The notes under the pieces are model-generated. The model had not been told where the DNA came from and did no database searches. It worked only from the letters and a program-made list of their open reading frames with translations. From contig NC_081409.1 in NCBI RefSeq assembly GCF_030272615.1, positions 244,153,924 to 244,217,923 of the forward strand: a DNA stretch of 64,000 nucleotides, written 5' to 3'. Positions 10,887 to 23,736 of the stretch are shown here, piece after piece. A program made the position numbers and the translations under genes. Position 1 is the first letter of the stretch. Every line of letters starts with the position of its first letter. The stretch is from Cryptomeria japonica (lineage: Eukaryota; Streptophyta; Pinopsida; Cupressales; Cupressaceae).

Positions 10887-13800
10887 CTAGTTGATCTTAT
10901 GTAGGGGTATAACCCCTAACTTACCTCTAAGATATTCAAAGGTAGCCTTAGGTGATGGATTAGTGAATATATCTGCCAATTGTTCCTTACTTGACACATG
11001 CTCCAATATCACTTTCTTTTCATGAACTCTTTCTCTCATAAAGTGATACTTAAATTCAATATGTTTAGTCCTAGCATGCAGTACCAGGTTCTTAGAAATG
11101 TTAATAGCACTAGTGTTGTCACAATGTATGATCAGTGGATCTATCATATCTTGCTTGAATCCTTCCAAGACATGTCTCATCCATATAGCTTGTGGGCAAT
11201 TCATGGATGCAACCACATACTATGCTTCTGTTGTAGACTGAGAAATACAAATCTATTTCTAGCTAGTCCAAGATACCAGTCTACCACCTAGAAAGAATGC
11301 ACCACCAGTTGTGCTCTTTCGGTCATCCACATTTCCTGCCCAATCAACATCAGTGAATACTTTCAAATAAAAATTGCCTCTATATGGATACCACAATCCA
11401 TAATCAACTATCCCTTTAAGATATCTAAATATCCTCTTCACTTTTGTCATATGTGTCTCCTTATGGCTCTTCTGAAATCTTGCTACTAAACCAACTGCAT
11501 GGGCAATATCCGATCTACTATGAATAACATAATGCAATTTCCCAATCATGGATATGTATTCCTTCTCATCCACTGAGGGCAAATCATCTTCCTTTGACAA
11601 TCTGCAACCTGTAACCATAGGTGTTCCAACCGGTTTACAATCTTCCATTTGAAACATCTTTAATATTTCTTTCACATACTTAGACTGACAAATAAAAATA
11701 CCACCTTTCATATGTTGTACCTGCAAACAAATATTTTTTTTATCTTACCTATCATAGACATCTCAAACTCTTCCTTCATCTCATCTACAAAATTCATACT
11801 CATATCATCATTTCCTCCAAATATGATATCATCAACAAATACTTCTGCAATAAACATCTTGTCTCCTTCAGTCTTCAAATAAATATTGTTGTCCTCACTG
11901 GTTCTCTGAAATCCTATCTTTATCAAATGTACATGAAGTCTCTCAAACCATGCCCTTGGTGCTTTCTTTAATCCATATAAAGCTTTATGCAGTTTGCATA
12001 CCATATCCTTGTCTTCAGTCAATGCAAACCCATCTGGTTGTTCAATATGCACCTCTTCTTCAAGAATACCATTCAAAAATGTTGACTTTACATCCATTTG
12101 GTAAACTTTAAAACCTTTAAAATTTGCAAATGCAAGTAGTATTCTAACACCTTCAAGCCTAGCAACCGGTGCAAAGGTCTCTCCATAATATTCACCTTCT
12201 TCTTGTGCATACCCTTTGCAAACTATTCTTGCCTTGTTTCTAAATACCTACTTTGTACCAATCACATTTTTATCATCAGGTCTAGGAACAAGTGACCAAG
12301 TGTTGTTTTTCTCAATTTGGTCAAGCTCTTCATTCATTGCCATTATCTAATCATCATCCTTAAGAGCTTCTCTTACTGTCTTCGGTTCAACTGTGGAAAT
12401 CAGACATGCACTTTCTCTGATTTTTCTTCTAGTCTATACTCCAACATTCTTGTCACCTATTATATGGTCTTCGGAATGCTTTAACCTTACATACCTAGGT
12501 ATAACCTATTCCGTTGCAATAACCTCTTATTATTCTTCATCTTCATCTACACTGTTCTGATTAACATCTTTTTGCACTTTCGGTTCAATAATCACAAGTT
12601 TTTGTTCATCATCTACTAGATTAGATTTGTTGGTATCATCAGGTTCATCAGAGTATTCATCAAATTTTACTTTCACACTTTCCACAATCTTATTTGTCCT
12701 TTTGTTAAAACACTTGAATGATTTGCTCTTAGTAGAGTAGAAAAGGAATGTTCCTTCATCACTTCTAGGGTCAAATTTACCAATATAATCATCTCTCTGT
12801 ATAAAACACCTGCTGCCAAAAACTTTGAAATAACTAACACTGGGATTTCTACCATACCATAACTCATAGGGTGTCTTGTCATTACCTTTCTTCACCAGTA
12901 CTCGGTTCAATGTGTATACTATAGTGCTGACTACTTCTCTCCAAAACATCTGAGGTATATCTCCTTGTATCAGCATAGTCCTTGCTTCTTCAACAATGAT
13001 CTGGTTTCTCCTTTCTGCAATTTCATTCTGATGTGGTGTCCTTGGAGCAGATAACTGCCTCTTTATTCCATTTTCATCACAATATCTCACAAACTCATCA
13101 GATGTAAACCCTCCACCCTAGTCAGATCTCAAGCACTTAAGATTCTTACCAGTTTCCTTTTCTAGTAAGGCCTTGAATGCCTTGAAATTGTTGAAAGCTT
13201 CTGACTTTTCCTTGAGAAAAGTAACCCACATTATTCTAAAAAAATCACCAGTAAATAACATGAAATATTTGTCACCATAAAAACTTCTAGTCCTCATAGG
13301 ACCACATAAGTCAGTGTGCACCAAATCTAGAATATGCTCAGAAGAAAAATATTCTCTTAAGAGAAGATGTAGTCATCTTACGCAACTGACATTCTTTACA
13401 CATCACATTGTCTGGTTTAACAAGTTTTAGCATACCTCTAACCATATTTGACTTGCTGACCTTAACCACATTATCAAAGTTCATATGACAAAACCTTCTA
13501 TGTCAGAACCAGGTATCTTCAACCTTAGCAAACAAACAATTGTTTACACTAGCATTTAGATGGAATAACTTACCTTTAGTTTGTTTACCAGTAGAAATCA
13601 GTTCTCCTCTGCATCCTAAGATCCTGCACACTCCATTGTTAAACTCAAGATGATAACCTTTGTCATTCAATTGACCAACACTCAACAAGTTATGTTTCAA
13701 ACCTTCAACCCAATATACATCATCAGCATTACTTTTACCATTCAAGGAGATAAAACCTTTACCTTTTACCATACAAGGTGAATTGTTTCCAAATCTTACT

Positions 13801-14932
13801 ACACCGCCATAAATTTTTTTAAGAGAAATAAACTCATTTTTATCACCAGTCATGTGGTGTGAGCAACCGCTGTTAATAATCCATTCATTACTGTTGTTAA
13901 TGTGAGATACTAAAGCCTTCTTATCAGACAGATCTTCCTTAACAACAAAAAAAACAATCTCCTCATTGTCTTCATCCTCAGATTCCTCATCAGTAGCACC
14001 TTCATCCACTGGAACATAAAATTGTTTCTTTCCTTTTCCCTTATATTTTCTTAACTTTTCCTTTTGATCACTATTAGGACAATTTGCAGCTATGTGTCCT
14101 ATCTTGTTACAAGAGAAACACTTAAGAGGAATCTTTCCTATGTACTTACCAGTGCCTCTAGGAAGTTTTTTTTCTAATAGAGCTTCAAAATCCATCAGAT
14201 TATCTTCATCATCCACATCAGCTTTTCCACAGCCAAGATGACTTGACCTGCATTCATTACTATGACAAACATATTTCCCTTCTCTCACCGGTACACTAGA
14301 TACAAATGCTTTGAAAGTAGATTTTGTCTTAGGTACACTATTATCAAAACTATTCAACTCAAAAGCAATGAGCTTACCAATCAAATAATCAACAGTAACC
14401 TTATCATTACTAACTGACCTCAACTTTTGAATAGTAGACACTCTAATGGCATAGGCATGCAATAGGGTTCTAAGCATTTTACTCACCATAGTGTCTTCTT
14501 CTATAGTACCACTAACACTTTTGATTCCACCGACAACTTCTTTTATCCTCTGTCCATACTGAGTGATATTTTATTCTTCCATCATTCTCATATCATCAAA
14601 ATTCCTCTGAGGCTCTCTTCGTTAGCCTTTTGAACATGCTTATCACCACCATAGATTAATTCTAACTTATCCCAATCTTCAAAAGTAGTTTCTCAACCAT
14701 GGACATCAATATATTCAGTATCAAAAAGTGTACTTACAATGGCTTCCAATGCTTGAATGCTTTCTTGTTGCTCCTTAAGTTGATCTGCAATCAGAGGATC
14801 GGTAGGAGGTACATACTTAGTAATAACATGCTACCAGAACTAAACACCCATACCTTTGATATAAATATTTATTCTATCACTCCATATTTTGTAGTTGTCC
14901 TTAGTGAATTTGGGACCCTCCTTCTTCATCAT
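10887..14932 (-). pseudogene. gag-pol polyprotein of element C
   Basis: The reading frame starts at the ATG at 14932 after the leader and ends at 10887. Order: gag with an intact zinc knuckle CFSCNKIGHIAANC (near 14100), protease near 13865, integrase (about 13500-12530), reverse transcriptase with VFVDDIIFGG (near 11835) and RNase H to the end. The protease active site reads NSG instead of DSG, a D-to-N change that should inactivate it. Several stops and frameshifts occur, for example in the first 450 bases of gag and between 13324 and 13503. RNase H has a stop after LVSWTS. It cannot make a functional polyprotein. Confidence 0.85.
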
Positions 14933-14983
14933 CTTCAAATCGTTTCCTCAAGCGGTTAAGCTTCTGCACAAAGAGGACCTAAT

Positions 14984-14995
14984 GCTCTAATACCA
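14984..14995 (-). other. Primer-binding site of element C
   Basis: Reads TGGTATTAGAGC on the - strand, one base from the methionine-tRNA type TGGTATCAGAGC. It is followed by the leader shared with B, D and F. Confidence 0.8.
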
Positions 14996-14997
14996 AT

Positions 14998-16483
14998 TGT
15001 TAATGTGAGGATCTATTTAGCACTGAGAGGTGGGGTGAATCAATGATAACAATAAACTAAAAACTTTCACCAATCTAAAAGCACTTCACCAAAAATAGTT
15101 CATAACCAGTATCGATAGCTTATCAAACAATCTCCAAAACATATTTACCAAACTAATATCGGTAGCTACTTAAGTGTTCATCATTAAGAAAATATAGTAT
15201 AGATTTCAAATGAATAATCCATCCACAACATGAACACAAGGATTTTTCATGTGCAAACCCAAATGGGAAAAACCACTGTGGGAATTGGTACCCACAAAAT
15301 ATTTGCACTCTTTTGGAATGCGCCTTGTTAAAGGCCTAGCCAAGTTAGGAGCTTTACAATAATGCTCGGCTAAGAGAAGACCCTGTTAGTAGTCACCCAA
15401 TGAAGGGATTTTAACCTCAACCCTATTAGGAGCTCTACTCTGTTAGGAGTAACCTCACTAGAGGATTTAAACCCAAATTAATGAGCCACCCAGTGAAGGG
15501 ATTTATAAGAACAGGCATGTTAGGACCTACCCGATTAAGAGATTTTAATACTGCTGCAACTGTTAGGAAACAATAGGTAAATGATCTGATCAATGTACTC
15601 TCTGCTTTCTAATATAGATCTATTTTAGCTCCAATCTACTTCACACATGTAGACATCTCAATCTAGTTTGGAACACTCTCCTTCTCTAATCACCGACACA
15701 ATAAACCTTCTAAAACTTGACCTAAATAGACTTTACAATTAGGTCGGTTACATAACCCTAACTTACAATGAATCTACATCATAGATCATATCATATCATT
15801 ACATATCATTAAAATTCATTATACAAATCATTACAACAAATTTCAAGACAATTATGGTCATTGAATGATCATAACTCATCTTCGCATATCAATCTGATAA
15901 GCTGCCAAACCCTTAACACATTAAGCTAAGCACTTTGTTGTTTCCCAAGAAATTCGCTCCATGCATGCACTTAAATGCAATCTTATCATCACACAAGCTT
16001 TTTGACATGCCACCACTAACTTATGAACATGATAAGATTCATCGCCAAACCATAAATCATCACCGGTCAAAGATCTTGATACCAGTTCTCAAACCTTGTA
16101 CTGAATAAGCAACAATCATTTACAAACATGACTTCCGGTCTTCCAAACATCATGTGGTTCAAGTCATAGACTCATTACAATGTCATAATCATACATTCCA
16201 AACCGCAACGCCTAACTCAACACAGATCTCTACCGTAACCATCTCCTTCACTGTTCCTACTTACCGGTTCACTGTCAACTTAGAAAACATACCATTACTG
16301 GATAGGCTTAGATAACTTAGATGATATACCAAACATAAACAAACATGGTTGTCATCAATGACAACATACATAACTGATCATCATATCATAATTATATCAT
16401 CACCAATACTCCATCAATATATCATCACCAACGGTCCTTTACCGGTACACCATCATCTCCATCAGTTATGTCAATATGCCAAC
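14998..16483 (-). repeat. 5' LTR of element C (about 1.49 kb)
   Basis: On the + strand it starts TGTTAATGTGAGG beside the primer-binding site and includes GAGAGGTGGGGTGAATC and GGGAAAAACCACTGTGGG, both characteristic of the other copia LTRs here. The outer edge is placed at ATATGCCAAC, which matches the outer end of the LTRs of B. It also has internal short repeats around GTTAGGAGC and CCCAATGAAGGGATTT (15350-15560). Outer edge approximate. Confidence 0.65.
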
Positions 16484-16484
16484 C

Positions 16485-16523
16485 CACCCCCCTCTCAGTC
16501 TTCCTTCTTTGTTTCTTCTAACA
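16485..16523 (+). repeat. Possible 39-bp LTR-end fragment
   Basis: CACCCCCCTCTCAGT followed by ...TTCTAACA resembles the 3' end of the copia LTRs in + orientation. It abuts the outer edge of C's LTR. It may be a broken LTR end or chance similarity. Confidence 0.3.
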
Positions 16524-17022
16524 GTGTTTAAGTTTGAGTAGGAACTAGGATTAATAAGTAGGTCATAGGTAGGATATTTTAACCGCTACGGGTAGCTTCA
16601 AGCTGAAAATACCTAAAAGAGAATTATTTTCAGTACACCCCCAATCAACCTTGTTACTACAGATGGCCTTGGACACACCCCAAATCGATATTTAAAGAGT
16701 AAATGATGCAGGAATTGTGACATGCAACAACCATGTCCATCATTTTTAGCATTGTTGCAAGGGAATATCTAAGAAAATTGAAAATTAAGCCTTAAGTATC
16801 GATAAGAAAAATCTATGAGAAAATTTGATGAGACGAGCTAGAGACAATCATGAGAGATTTATCAAAGTTAACCACGAGGAAGCTATTTTTGAAGAGCACT
16901 CTTAGTCATCTTTGTCTTTGAGCTCTACATCCTCATCAACAAGAACAACTTCTGAGGAAGCAAAAGACATGTGTGACCATGAACAACATATAGGAATAAT
17001 CCTCCTCCTGGGAAGACCTTCT
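16524..17022 (+). pseudogene. Gypsy gag relic, left part
   Basis: Decayed sequence that continues on the far side of element D at 23737. A serine/threonine-rich segment near 16900-16940 followed by charged residues resembles the N-terminal part of plant gypsy gag. Many stops. The main support is that D's CTTCT duplication joins this stretch to a recognisable gag domain. Confidence 0.45.
17018..17022. repeat. Target-site duplication CTTCT, left copy
   Basis: CTTCT precedes the 5' LTR and is repeated at 23732-23736 after the 3' LTR. Confidence 0.9.
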
Positions 17023-18076
17023 TGTTGGTATTTTGGATATGTTGATATGGTTTTTTCATTGATGTCAACACTTATCAACTATGGTTAGCCTATTGAATTG
17101 GCAATATTAACCGGCAAGCAAGTGACTTATGCATAGTCACTGGTATCTTGTTCACCGACACTTGGAATGACATGGAAAATAATTGGCTATGTCAAAGACA
17201 TCGCTTGGACACTTTGTCTTGAAGATTTGTTCATTGGTATATTCGTGTTTTCATATTTGTTGTTACCGGCAAATAGGTCTAGGATAAGCACCGGCAGGCT
17301 TATCTATTCTAGATCAGTATGACACGCTATGGAGATGATTTATTAATGTTGTAAATGCATTAAGACGACATGTTGAATTGGATATTGCATCGATTATTGT
17401 TTTGCTTGTAAATTGTTTTTATTGTAATATCTTTTGTAAAAGCTGACCTATACATTTTGGTCCTAGGCTTCGGTAGATATGTAAGATCTTATTTGATTGA
17501 AGAAGTAGTGCAAAGGTGAATGCGAAAAATATTGTAATAAGATATATGCGACAATAAGCAGAGCTATACACGCAGACATCATTTGAAGGTAGAAGGAAGG
17601 TTTTGTGAAGACATATCAGAACTGAACCAGTATTGAATCCAGCATATGAAGATGCTATTTTGAGTAGTACATCATTATTGGATTTAACCGTCCAATTGTA
17701 GTCAGTGTGACTCCTATTTGTGTTTGAGCAGTGAGCTCTAGGCGCTTGGCTTTTTTGCATGTGCAGACCCCCTATTGTACACACATACTATCTGCATTAG
17801 TATCATTTGATTGTGGGTAAGGTTTCCCACCATGATTTTTCCCCTTACATGGTTTCCACATACAAACACTGGTGTTATGTGTTGTGGATGTTATTGTCTT
17901 TCTGTTTCATGCATTAATCTTTACCGATACTGCAATTAACTGATAAACTATCTACCAACATTAAGTTTGGTTTACCGGTATTAAGCATTAAGTTTGGTTA
18001 AGTTGTTTTTGGTTTGAATTTATTAGACAACTGATTCACCCCCCTGCCCCCTCTCAGTTGTCTTCGGGACCTAACA
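17023..18076 (+). repeat. 5' LTR of element D (1,054 bp)
   Basis: Starts TGTTGGTATTTTGG and ends GGGACCTAACA, followed at once by the primer-binding site. Matches the 3' LTR at 22685-23731 with scattered substitutions and small indels. Contains the TTTTTCCCCTTAC and GGTTTCCAC motif near the R/U5 region. Confidence 0.92.
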
Positions 18077-18078
18077 AT

Positions 18079-18090
18079 TGGTATCAAAGC
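18079..18090 (+). other. Primer-binding site of element D
   Basis: TGGTATCAAAGC, one mismatch from the methionine-tRNA type TGGTATCAGAGC, two bases after the 5' LTR. Confidence 0.85.
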
Positions 18091-18133
18091 TTAGTCCTCT
18101 TTTTGCAGAAGTTTAACAGCTTGAGGAGATCCA

Positions 18134-21100
18134 ATGTCTTCTAACTATTTTAGGAAGGATAGTCCTAAACTTGATGGAACCAACTATGGCATATGGAAGA
18201 TCAAGATGGAGACACATCTGAATTGCATTGGAAAGGACATCTAGGAAGTTACAAAGAATGGCTATACTGCTCCTACTCCCTATCAGCCTAATCCACCAAC
18301 CTTAGGAAAAGATGAAGAAAATGATTGCAAAGCAAGAGAAGCACTTGTGAGCGCATTACCAGATCAACAAATCATGGGATTATCAGATAGATCTACTGCT
18401 AAAGCTATTTGGGATGATTTGGAAACATTGAATTAAGGATATTCCACAGTCAAAATTGTAAAACTTGAGAGCTTCGAGGTTAGGTATGAAAATATGAAAA
18501 TGGAAGAAGATGAAAGATTTCTGCTTTTATGGAAAGAGTCAATGAAATTGCTTTGGGTATTAAATGTTGTGGAGGAACCTTAAGTGAAGATGAAATTGTT
18601 TCAAAAGTTTTAAGAGGATTGCCACCGGCATACAAAATTAAAGTTACTGCTACAAATGAGTTAAGAACAATGCCTAATACATCAGTAACTAGAGATACAT
18701 TGATTGGAAAACTTTTAGCTTTTGAAATTGAGGAATTTGGTCTTGTTTCTACCATAAAGACAGATTTAGCTTTTAAGGCATCAACATCATCTACATCATC
18801 ATCATTTGACAAGTCTAATTGGAAAGCCTTTTATGCAAGAGAACTTGAAGAAAGCAGGAGAGAAAATGAAGAACTTGAAGCACTATTTGCAAGAAAAATG
18901 TCTAAAGGTCCAGTTGGAAGTAAGTATGAGGGTAAAGCACCCTTTAAATGTTTTAATTGTAATAAGATTGGTTATATGGCTTCAAGATGCCCTGATAGAC
19001 ATGCAAGATTGAAAGAAGAAGCTAGAAGGACATACAAGCCTAACCCTAAATATCAAAGATACAGATTTAAGAAGAATAAACACAAGTCTTGTTATCTTGT
19101 TGATGAAGGAGTCACTGATGATTTTGATGAGGATCCGACAGACAATGGATGGGTCTTTGTTGCTATAACAGAAGATCAACCCGCACCTACTATTCAACCG
19201 GTAGAGCAGGCCCTGACAGCTAAAATTGAAGTTAAGGATGAATGGATCATTGATTCAGGATGTTCACATCATATGATTGGTGATAAAAGTAAATTCTTGA
19301 CATTTCAGAAATACAATGGAGGTCTAGTAAGATTTGGAGATGATAAATCTTGTTTGATCAAAGGTAAAGGTACCATATCTCTTGATGGTAAGCATAATAC
19401 TGAAAATGTTTACTATGTTGAAGGTTTAAAGCATAATCTTTTGAGTGTTGGTCAATTAGTTGAAAAAGGATTTCAGTTACAATTCAAGAATGGGAAATGC
19501 AAAATTATGAACAAAACTGGTTTGGAAATTGCAACCGGTAATCAAACTAGAGGTAATATCTTTCATTTGAATAACAATGAAAAGACATGCTTGATTGCAC
19601 ATATTAATGAAAGTTGGCTATGGCATAAGAGACTCTGTCATGTAAATTTTGATTGCATTGTGAAAATCAATACTACTAAGGCAGTTAGAGATTTACCTAA
19701 GATTGTTAAACCTCACAATCCGATATGTAAGGAATGTCAATTTGGAAAACAAGTTAGAGAATCTTTTAAAAGTATTCCAAAAAAATCCAATAATGCTCTT
19801 GACTTAATTCATATTGATTTATGTGGTCCAGCTAGAACTAAAAGCTTACAAGGTGATAGATATTTCATGCTAATCATTGATGACTATTCTAGAATGTGTT
19901 GGGTTACTTTTCTCAGAGAAAAATCAGAAGCACTTGGGAAATTCAAGCTATTCAAGGCAATGGTAGAGAATGAAACCGGTAAGAAAATCAAATGTCTGAG
20001 ATCAGATCAAGGAGGTGAATTCACATCTAAGGAGTTTAATACATTCTGTGAAGTAAATGGATCAAGAAGATAGTTATCAGCACCCCAGACACCCCAGCAG
20101 AATGGAGTTGTAGAAAGGAAAAATAGAACCATCTTGGATGCAGCTAGAAGTATGTTATCAGAAGCAAATCTACCACATGTATATTGGAGAGAGGCAGTAA
20201 GCACAACAGTCTACACATTCAACAAAGTTCACATCAAAGGTGAAACTGGTAAGACCCTCATGAACTATGGTTTGGTATTACTCCTACTCTTAAATATTTC
20301 AGAATATTTGGAAGTAAATGCTATATTAGAAGAGATGAGTATATTGGAAAATTTGATCCTAGAAGTGATGAAGGAATATTTCTTGTTTATTCATCTAAGA
20401 GAAAGGCATATAGATGTTTTAACAAGAGATTGCAAAAAATTGTTGAGAGTACAAATGTGAAAATTGATGAACAGTTTAGAGAAACTTCAAGGTATATAGA
20501 CTCTGAACCGGCAACAGAGATACTGACAAATGAACCTACATTGAACACACTGGTACAGAATGAAGATCCATCTACACCGGTATCATCTGAAAATTCCACT
20601 ATAACTGAAGAACAACAACAAACAAAGACACCCTGATATGTAAGATTGAACCACTCTGAAGATCAAATAATTGGGAACAAGTATCAAGGAGTTATGACAA
20701 GAGGAAGACTAGAAAATGAAGAGGTATGTCTTATTTATCAAATTGAACCAACATCAATTAATGAGGCATGTGAAGATAAACACTGGATTAAAGCTATGGA
20801 AGAGGAATTAGAACAAATTGAAAAGAATAACACATGGACATTAGTTCCCCGACCTAAAGACAAAAATGTAATTGGAACAAAATGGGTATTCATAAACAAA
20901 CTTAATGAAGATGGTAAGGTAATAAAAAATAAAGCAAGACTAGTGTGTAAGGGATATTCATAGAAAGAAGGAATTGATTACAATGAAACCTTTGCACCGA
21001 TAGCTAGAATTGAGGCAGTCAGATTATTCTTGGCTTTTGCAGCACACAAGAACTACAAAGTATATCAAATGGATATTAAATGTGCATTTCTGAATGGAGA

Positions 21101-22310
21101 TCTTGAAGAAGAACTTTACATTGAGCAACTTGATGGATTTTATTTGACAGATAACAAAGATATGGTTTGCATGTTAAGGAAAGCTTTGTATGGGTTGAAG
21201 CAAGCTCCAAGAGCTTGGTATGCTAGATTGGATAAATACCTTTTGAAGATTGTTTTTTCTAAAGGTAATGCTAACTTCAACTTATACTATAAAGTGACTA
21301 ATGATGACATCTTGGTTATAGAAGTTTTTGTTGATGATATAATCTTTGGAGGAGAAGATGGATTATTTAAAGACTTTTCTATTGAAATGCAATAAGAATT
21401 TGAAATGTCTATGATTGGAGAGATAAAATTCTTTTTAGGATTGCAGATTTCACAGACTGATAAAGGTATATTCTTGAGTCAATCTAAGTACTTGAAGGAG
21501 TTACTAAAGAAATTTGGGATGGAAAAATCTTAACCGATAAGCACACCTATGACTGCAAATGACAAATTATCACTAAGGGATGAATCAACACCTGTTAATC
21601 CGACTAATCCTAAAGAAAATCATGAATCAACAGTAAAAAGGATTTTCCAGTACTTACAAGGCACTACAAATCTTGGCTTATGGTATCCTAGAGATGAAAA
21701 CTTTGAATTATGTGCATACACAGATGCAAATTGTGCAAGAGATGTAGATGACAGAAAAAGAACCACTGACGGAGCATTTTTTCTTGGAAGTAGATTAATT
21801 TCTTGGTTGAGTAAGAAATAAAGTTGCACATCTTTATCAATAGTAGAATCAGAATATGTTGCAGCAACAAGTAACTGTACATGGGTATTATGGCTTAAGA
21901 AAATGTTGAAGGACATAAAGGTGAAATGCAAAGAACCTATAACTATCTACTGTGATAATACAACAACAATTGATATATCTAAGAATCTGGTAACTAACTG
22001 TACACAGGTATTATGGCTTAAGAAAAGGTTGAAGGACATAAAGGTGAAATACAAAGAACCTATAACTATCTATTGTGATAATACAACAACAATTGATATA
22101 TCTAAGAATCTGGTACTACATTCTAAAACTAAACATTTCTCTATCAAACTAAATTTTTTGAAAGAGAATGTTGAAGCAAAAGAAGTAAAACTAGTTTATG
22201 TGAATACTAAAGAACAGATTGCAGATATTTTCACTAAGCCTTTGCCTAAGAAGACTTTTGAATATCTCAGCGATCAGCTTGGGGTCATACCCCCACCAGT
22301 AGAGACTTAG
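18134..22310 (+). pseudogene. gag-pol polyprotein of element D
   Basis: The frame starts at the ATG at 18134 (MSSNYFRKDSPKLDG). Domains in order: gag; zinc knuckle CFNCNKIGYMASRC at 18949-18990, where the essential His is Tyr; protease with intact DSG at 19252-19260; integrase zinc-binding region 19615-19740 and catalytic core 19800-20460; reverse transcriptase with VFVDDIIFGG near 21330; RNase H from about 21690. Stops include 18243, 18436, 20070, 20637, 20961, 21393, 21532 and 21819, with frameshifts near 18520 and 20260. About 110 bp present in F is missing near 21607. Related F keeps longer frames. Confidence 0.92.
21872..22117 (+). repeat. 123-bp tandem duplication within RNase H
   Basis: Two nearly identical 123-bp units (21872-21994 and 21995-22117). 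The length is 41 codons, so the frame is kept. The unit begins TAACTGTAC and covers the peptide motif YCDNTTTIDISKNLV twice. Element F has one copy. Confidence 0.9.
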
Positions 22311-22672
22311 ACGGTTGATGTTTGTCATCAACCGGCAGAACTAACAGAGAAATCTTTTACTTTAGCTTTGATGAGGAGAGCTACTTCTCAGGGGGAGTAG
22401 TTGGTATTTTGTATTTGAATCTGGTTTTTGTATTGCTTTGGCATTTGATGTCAAAGGGGGAGAGATTGATATGGAAAAACACATGTTACTCCTAGGGGGA
22501 GAGACTTTATCCCTTGGGGAAAGAATTTTATTTTGGGAGAGACTGATTACTCTCTGAACCTGAATTTTGATTTTTGGACATGATCTCTTTTGGGAGATTG
22601 TTGGTTTTTGGTATTTGGCATTTCTATTTTGGCACTTTGATGGTTTTTCCATCTTGTGTTGCCATCAATGCC

Positions 22673-22684
22673 AAAGGGGGAGAT
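22673..22684 (+). other. Polypurine tract of element D
   Basis: AAAGGGGGAGAT directly before the 3' LTR. A second AAAGGGGGAGAG block lies about 210 bp upstream at 22453-22464. Confidence 0.88.
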
Positions 22685-23731
22685 TGTTGGTATTTTGGAT
22701 ATGTTGATATGTTTTTTTCATTAATGTCAACCCTTATCAACTCTGGTCAGCCTATTGAATTGGCAATATTAACCGGCAAGCAAGTGAATTATGCATAGTT
22801 ACCAGTATCTTGTTCATTGGTAGGATATATTGTTCACCGGCACTTGGAATGACATGGAAAATACTTGGCTATGTCGAAGACATCGCTTGGACACTTTGTC
22901 TTGAAGATTTGTTCATTGGTATATTCATGTTTGCATATTTGTTGTTACTGGCAAATAGGTCTAGGATAAGCACCGACAGGCTTATCTATTCCAGATCAGC
23001 ATGACACACTATGGAGATGATTTATTAATGGTGTAAATGCATTAAGACGACATGTTGAATTGGATATTGCATCGGTTATTGTTTTGCTTGTAAATTGTTT
23101 TTATTGTAATATCTTTTGTAAAAGCTGACCTATACATTTTGGTCCTAGGCTTCGGTATATATGTAAGATCTTATTTGATCGAAGAAGTAGTGAAGAGGTG
23201 AATGCAAAAAATATTGTAATAAGATATATGTGATAATAAGCAGAGCTATACACACAAACATCATTTGAAGGTAGAAGGAAGGTTTTGTGAAGACATATCA
23301 GAACTGAACCGGTACTGAATCCAGCATATGAAGATGCTATTTTGAGTAGTACAACATTATTGGATTTAACCATCCAATTGTAGTCAGTGTGACTCCTATT
23401 TGTGTTTGAGCAGTGAGCTCTAGGCACTTGGCCTTTCTGCATGTGCAGACCCCCTATTGTATACACATATTATCTGCAGTAGTATCATATGATTCTGGGT
23501 AAGGTTTCCCACCTTGGTTTTTCCCCTTACAGGGTTTCCACGTACAAACACTAGTGTTATGTGTTGTGGATGTTATTCTCTTTCTGTTTCATGCATTAAT
23601 CTTTACCAGTACTGCAATTAACTGATAAACTATCTACCGACATTAAGTTTGGTTAAGTTGTTTTTGGTTTGAATTTATTAGACAACTGATTCACCCCCCC
23701 CCCCCCTCTTAGTTGTCTCCGGGACCTAACA
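22685..23731 (+). repeat. 3' LTR of element D (1,047 bp)
   Basis: Starts TGTTGGTATTTTGG and ends CCGGGACCTAACA. It differs from the 5' LTR by point changes and small indels, including a longer C run (about 23695-23706), so the insertion is not recent. Confidence 0.92.
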
Positions 23732-23736
23732 CTTCT
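23732..23736. repeat. Target-site duplication CTTCT, right copy
   Basis: Matches 17018-17022 exactly. Confidence 0.9.

Larger units (their letters stand above)
10684..16483 (-). mobile_element. Element C: decayed copia element
   Basis: A - strand Ty1/copia element in the usual order gag, protease, integrase, reverse transcriptase, RNase H, with primer-binding site and 5' LTR on the right. It belongs to a different subfamily from D and F: the reading frame starts MMKKEGPKF rather than MSSNYFRKD. The 3' end is cut just past a purine block (AAAGGGGGAGAAG, about 10684-10698), so the true polypurine tract and 3' LTR are missing. Confidence 0.8.
17023..23731 (+). mobile_element. Element D: complete but decayed copia element
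   Basis: A 6.7 kb Ty1/copia element with both LTRs, primer-binding site, gag-pol and polypurine tract, flanked by a perfect CTTCT duplication. It inserted into the gypsy gag relic. It is closely related to F. The gag-pol frame carries many stops and frameshifts, a deletion near 21607 and a 123-bp tandem duplication, so it is dead. Confidence 0.92.
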
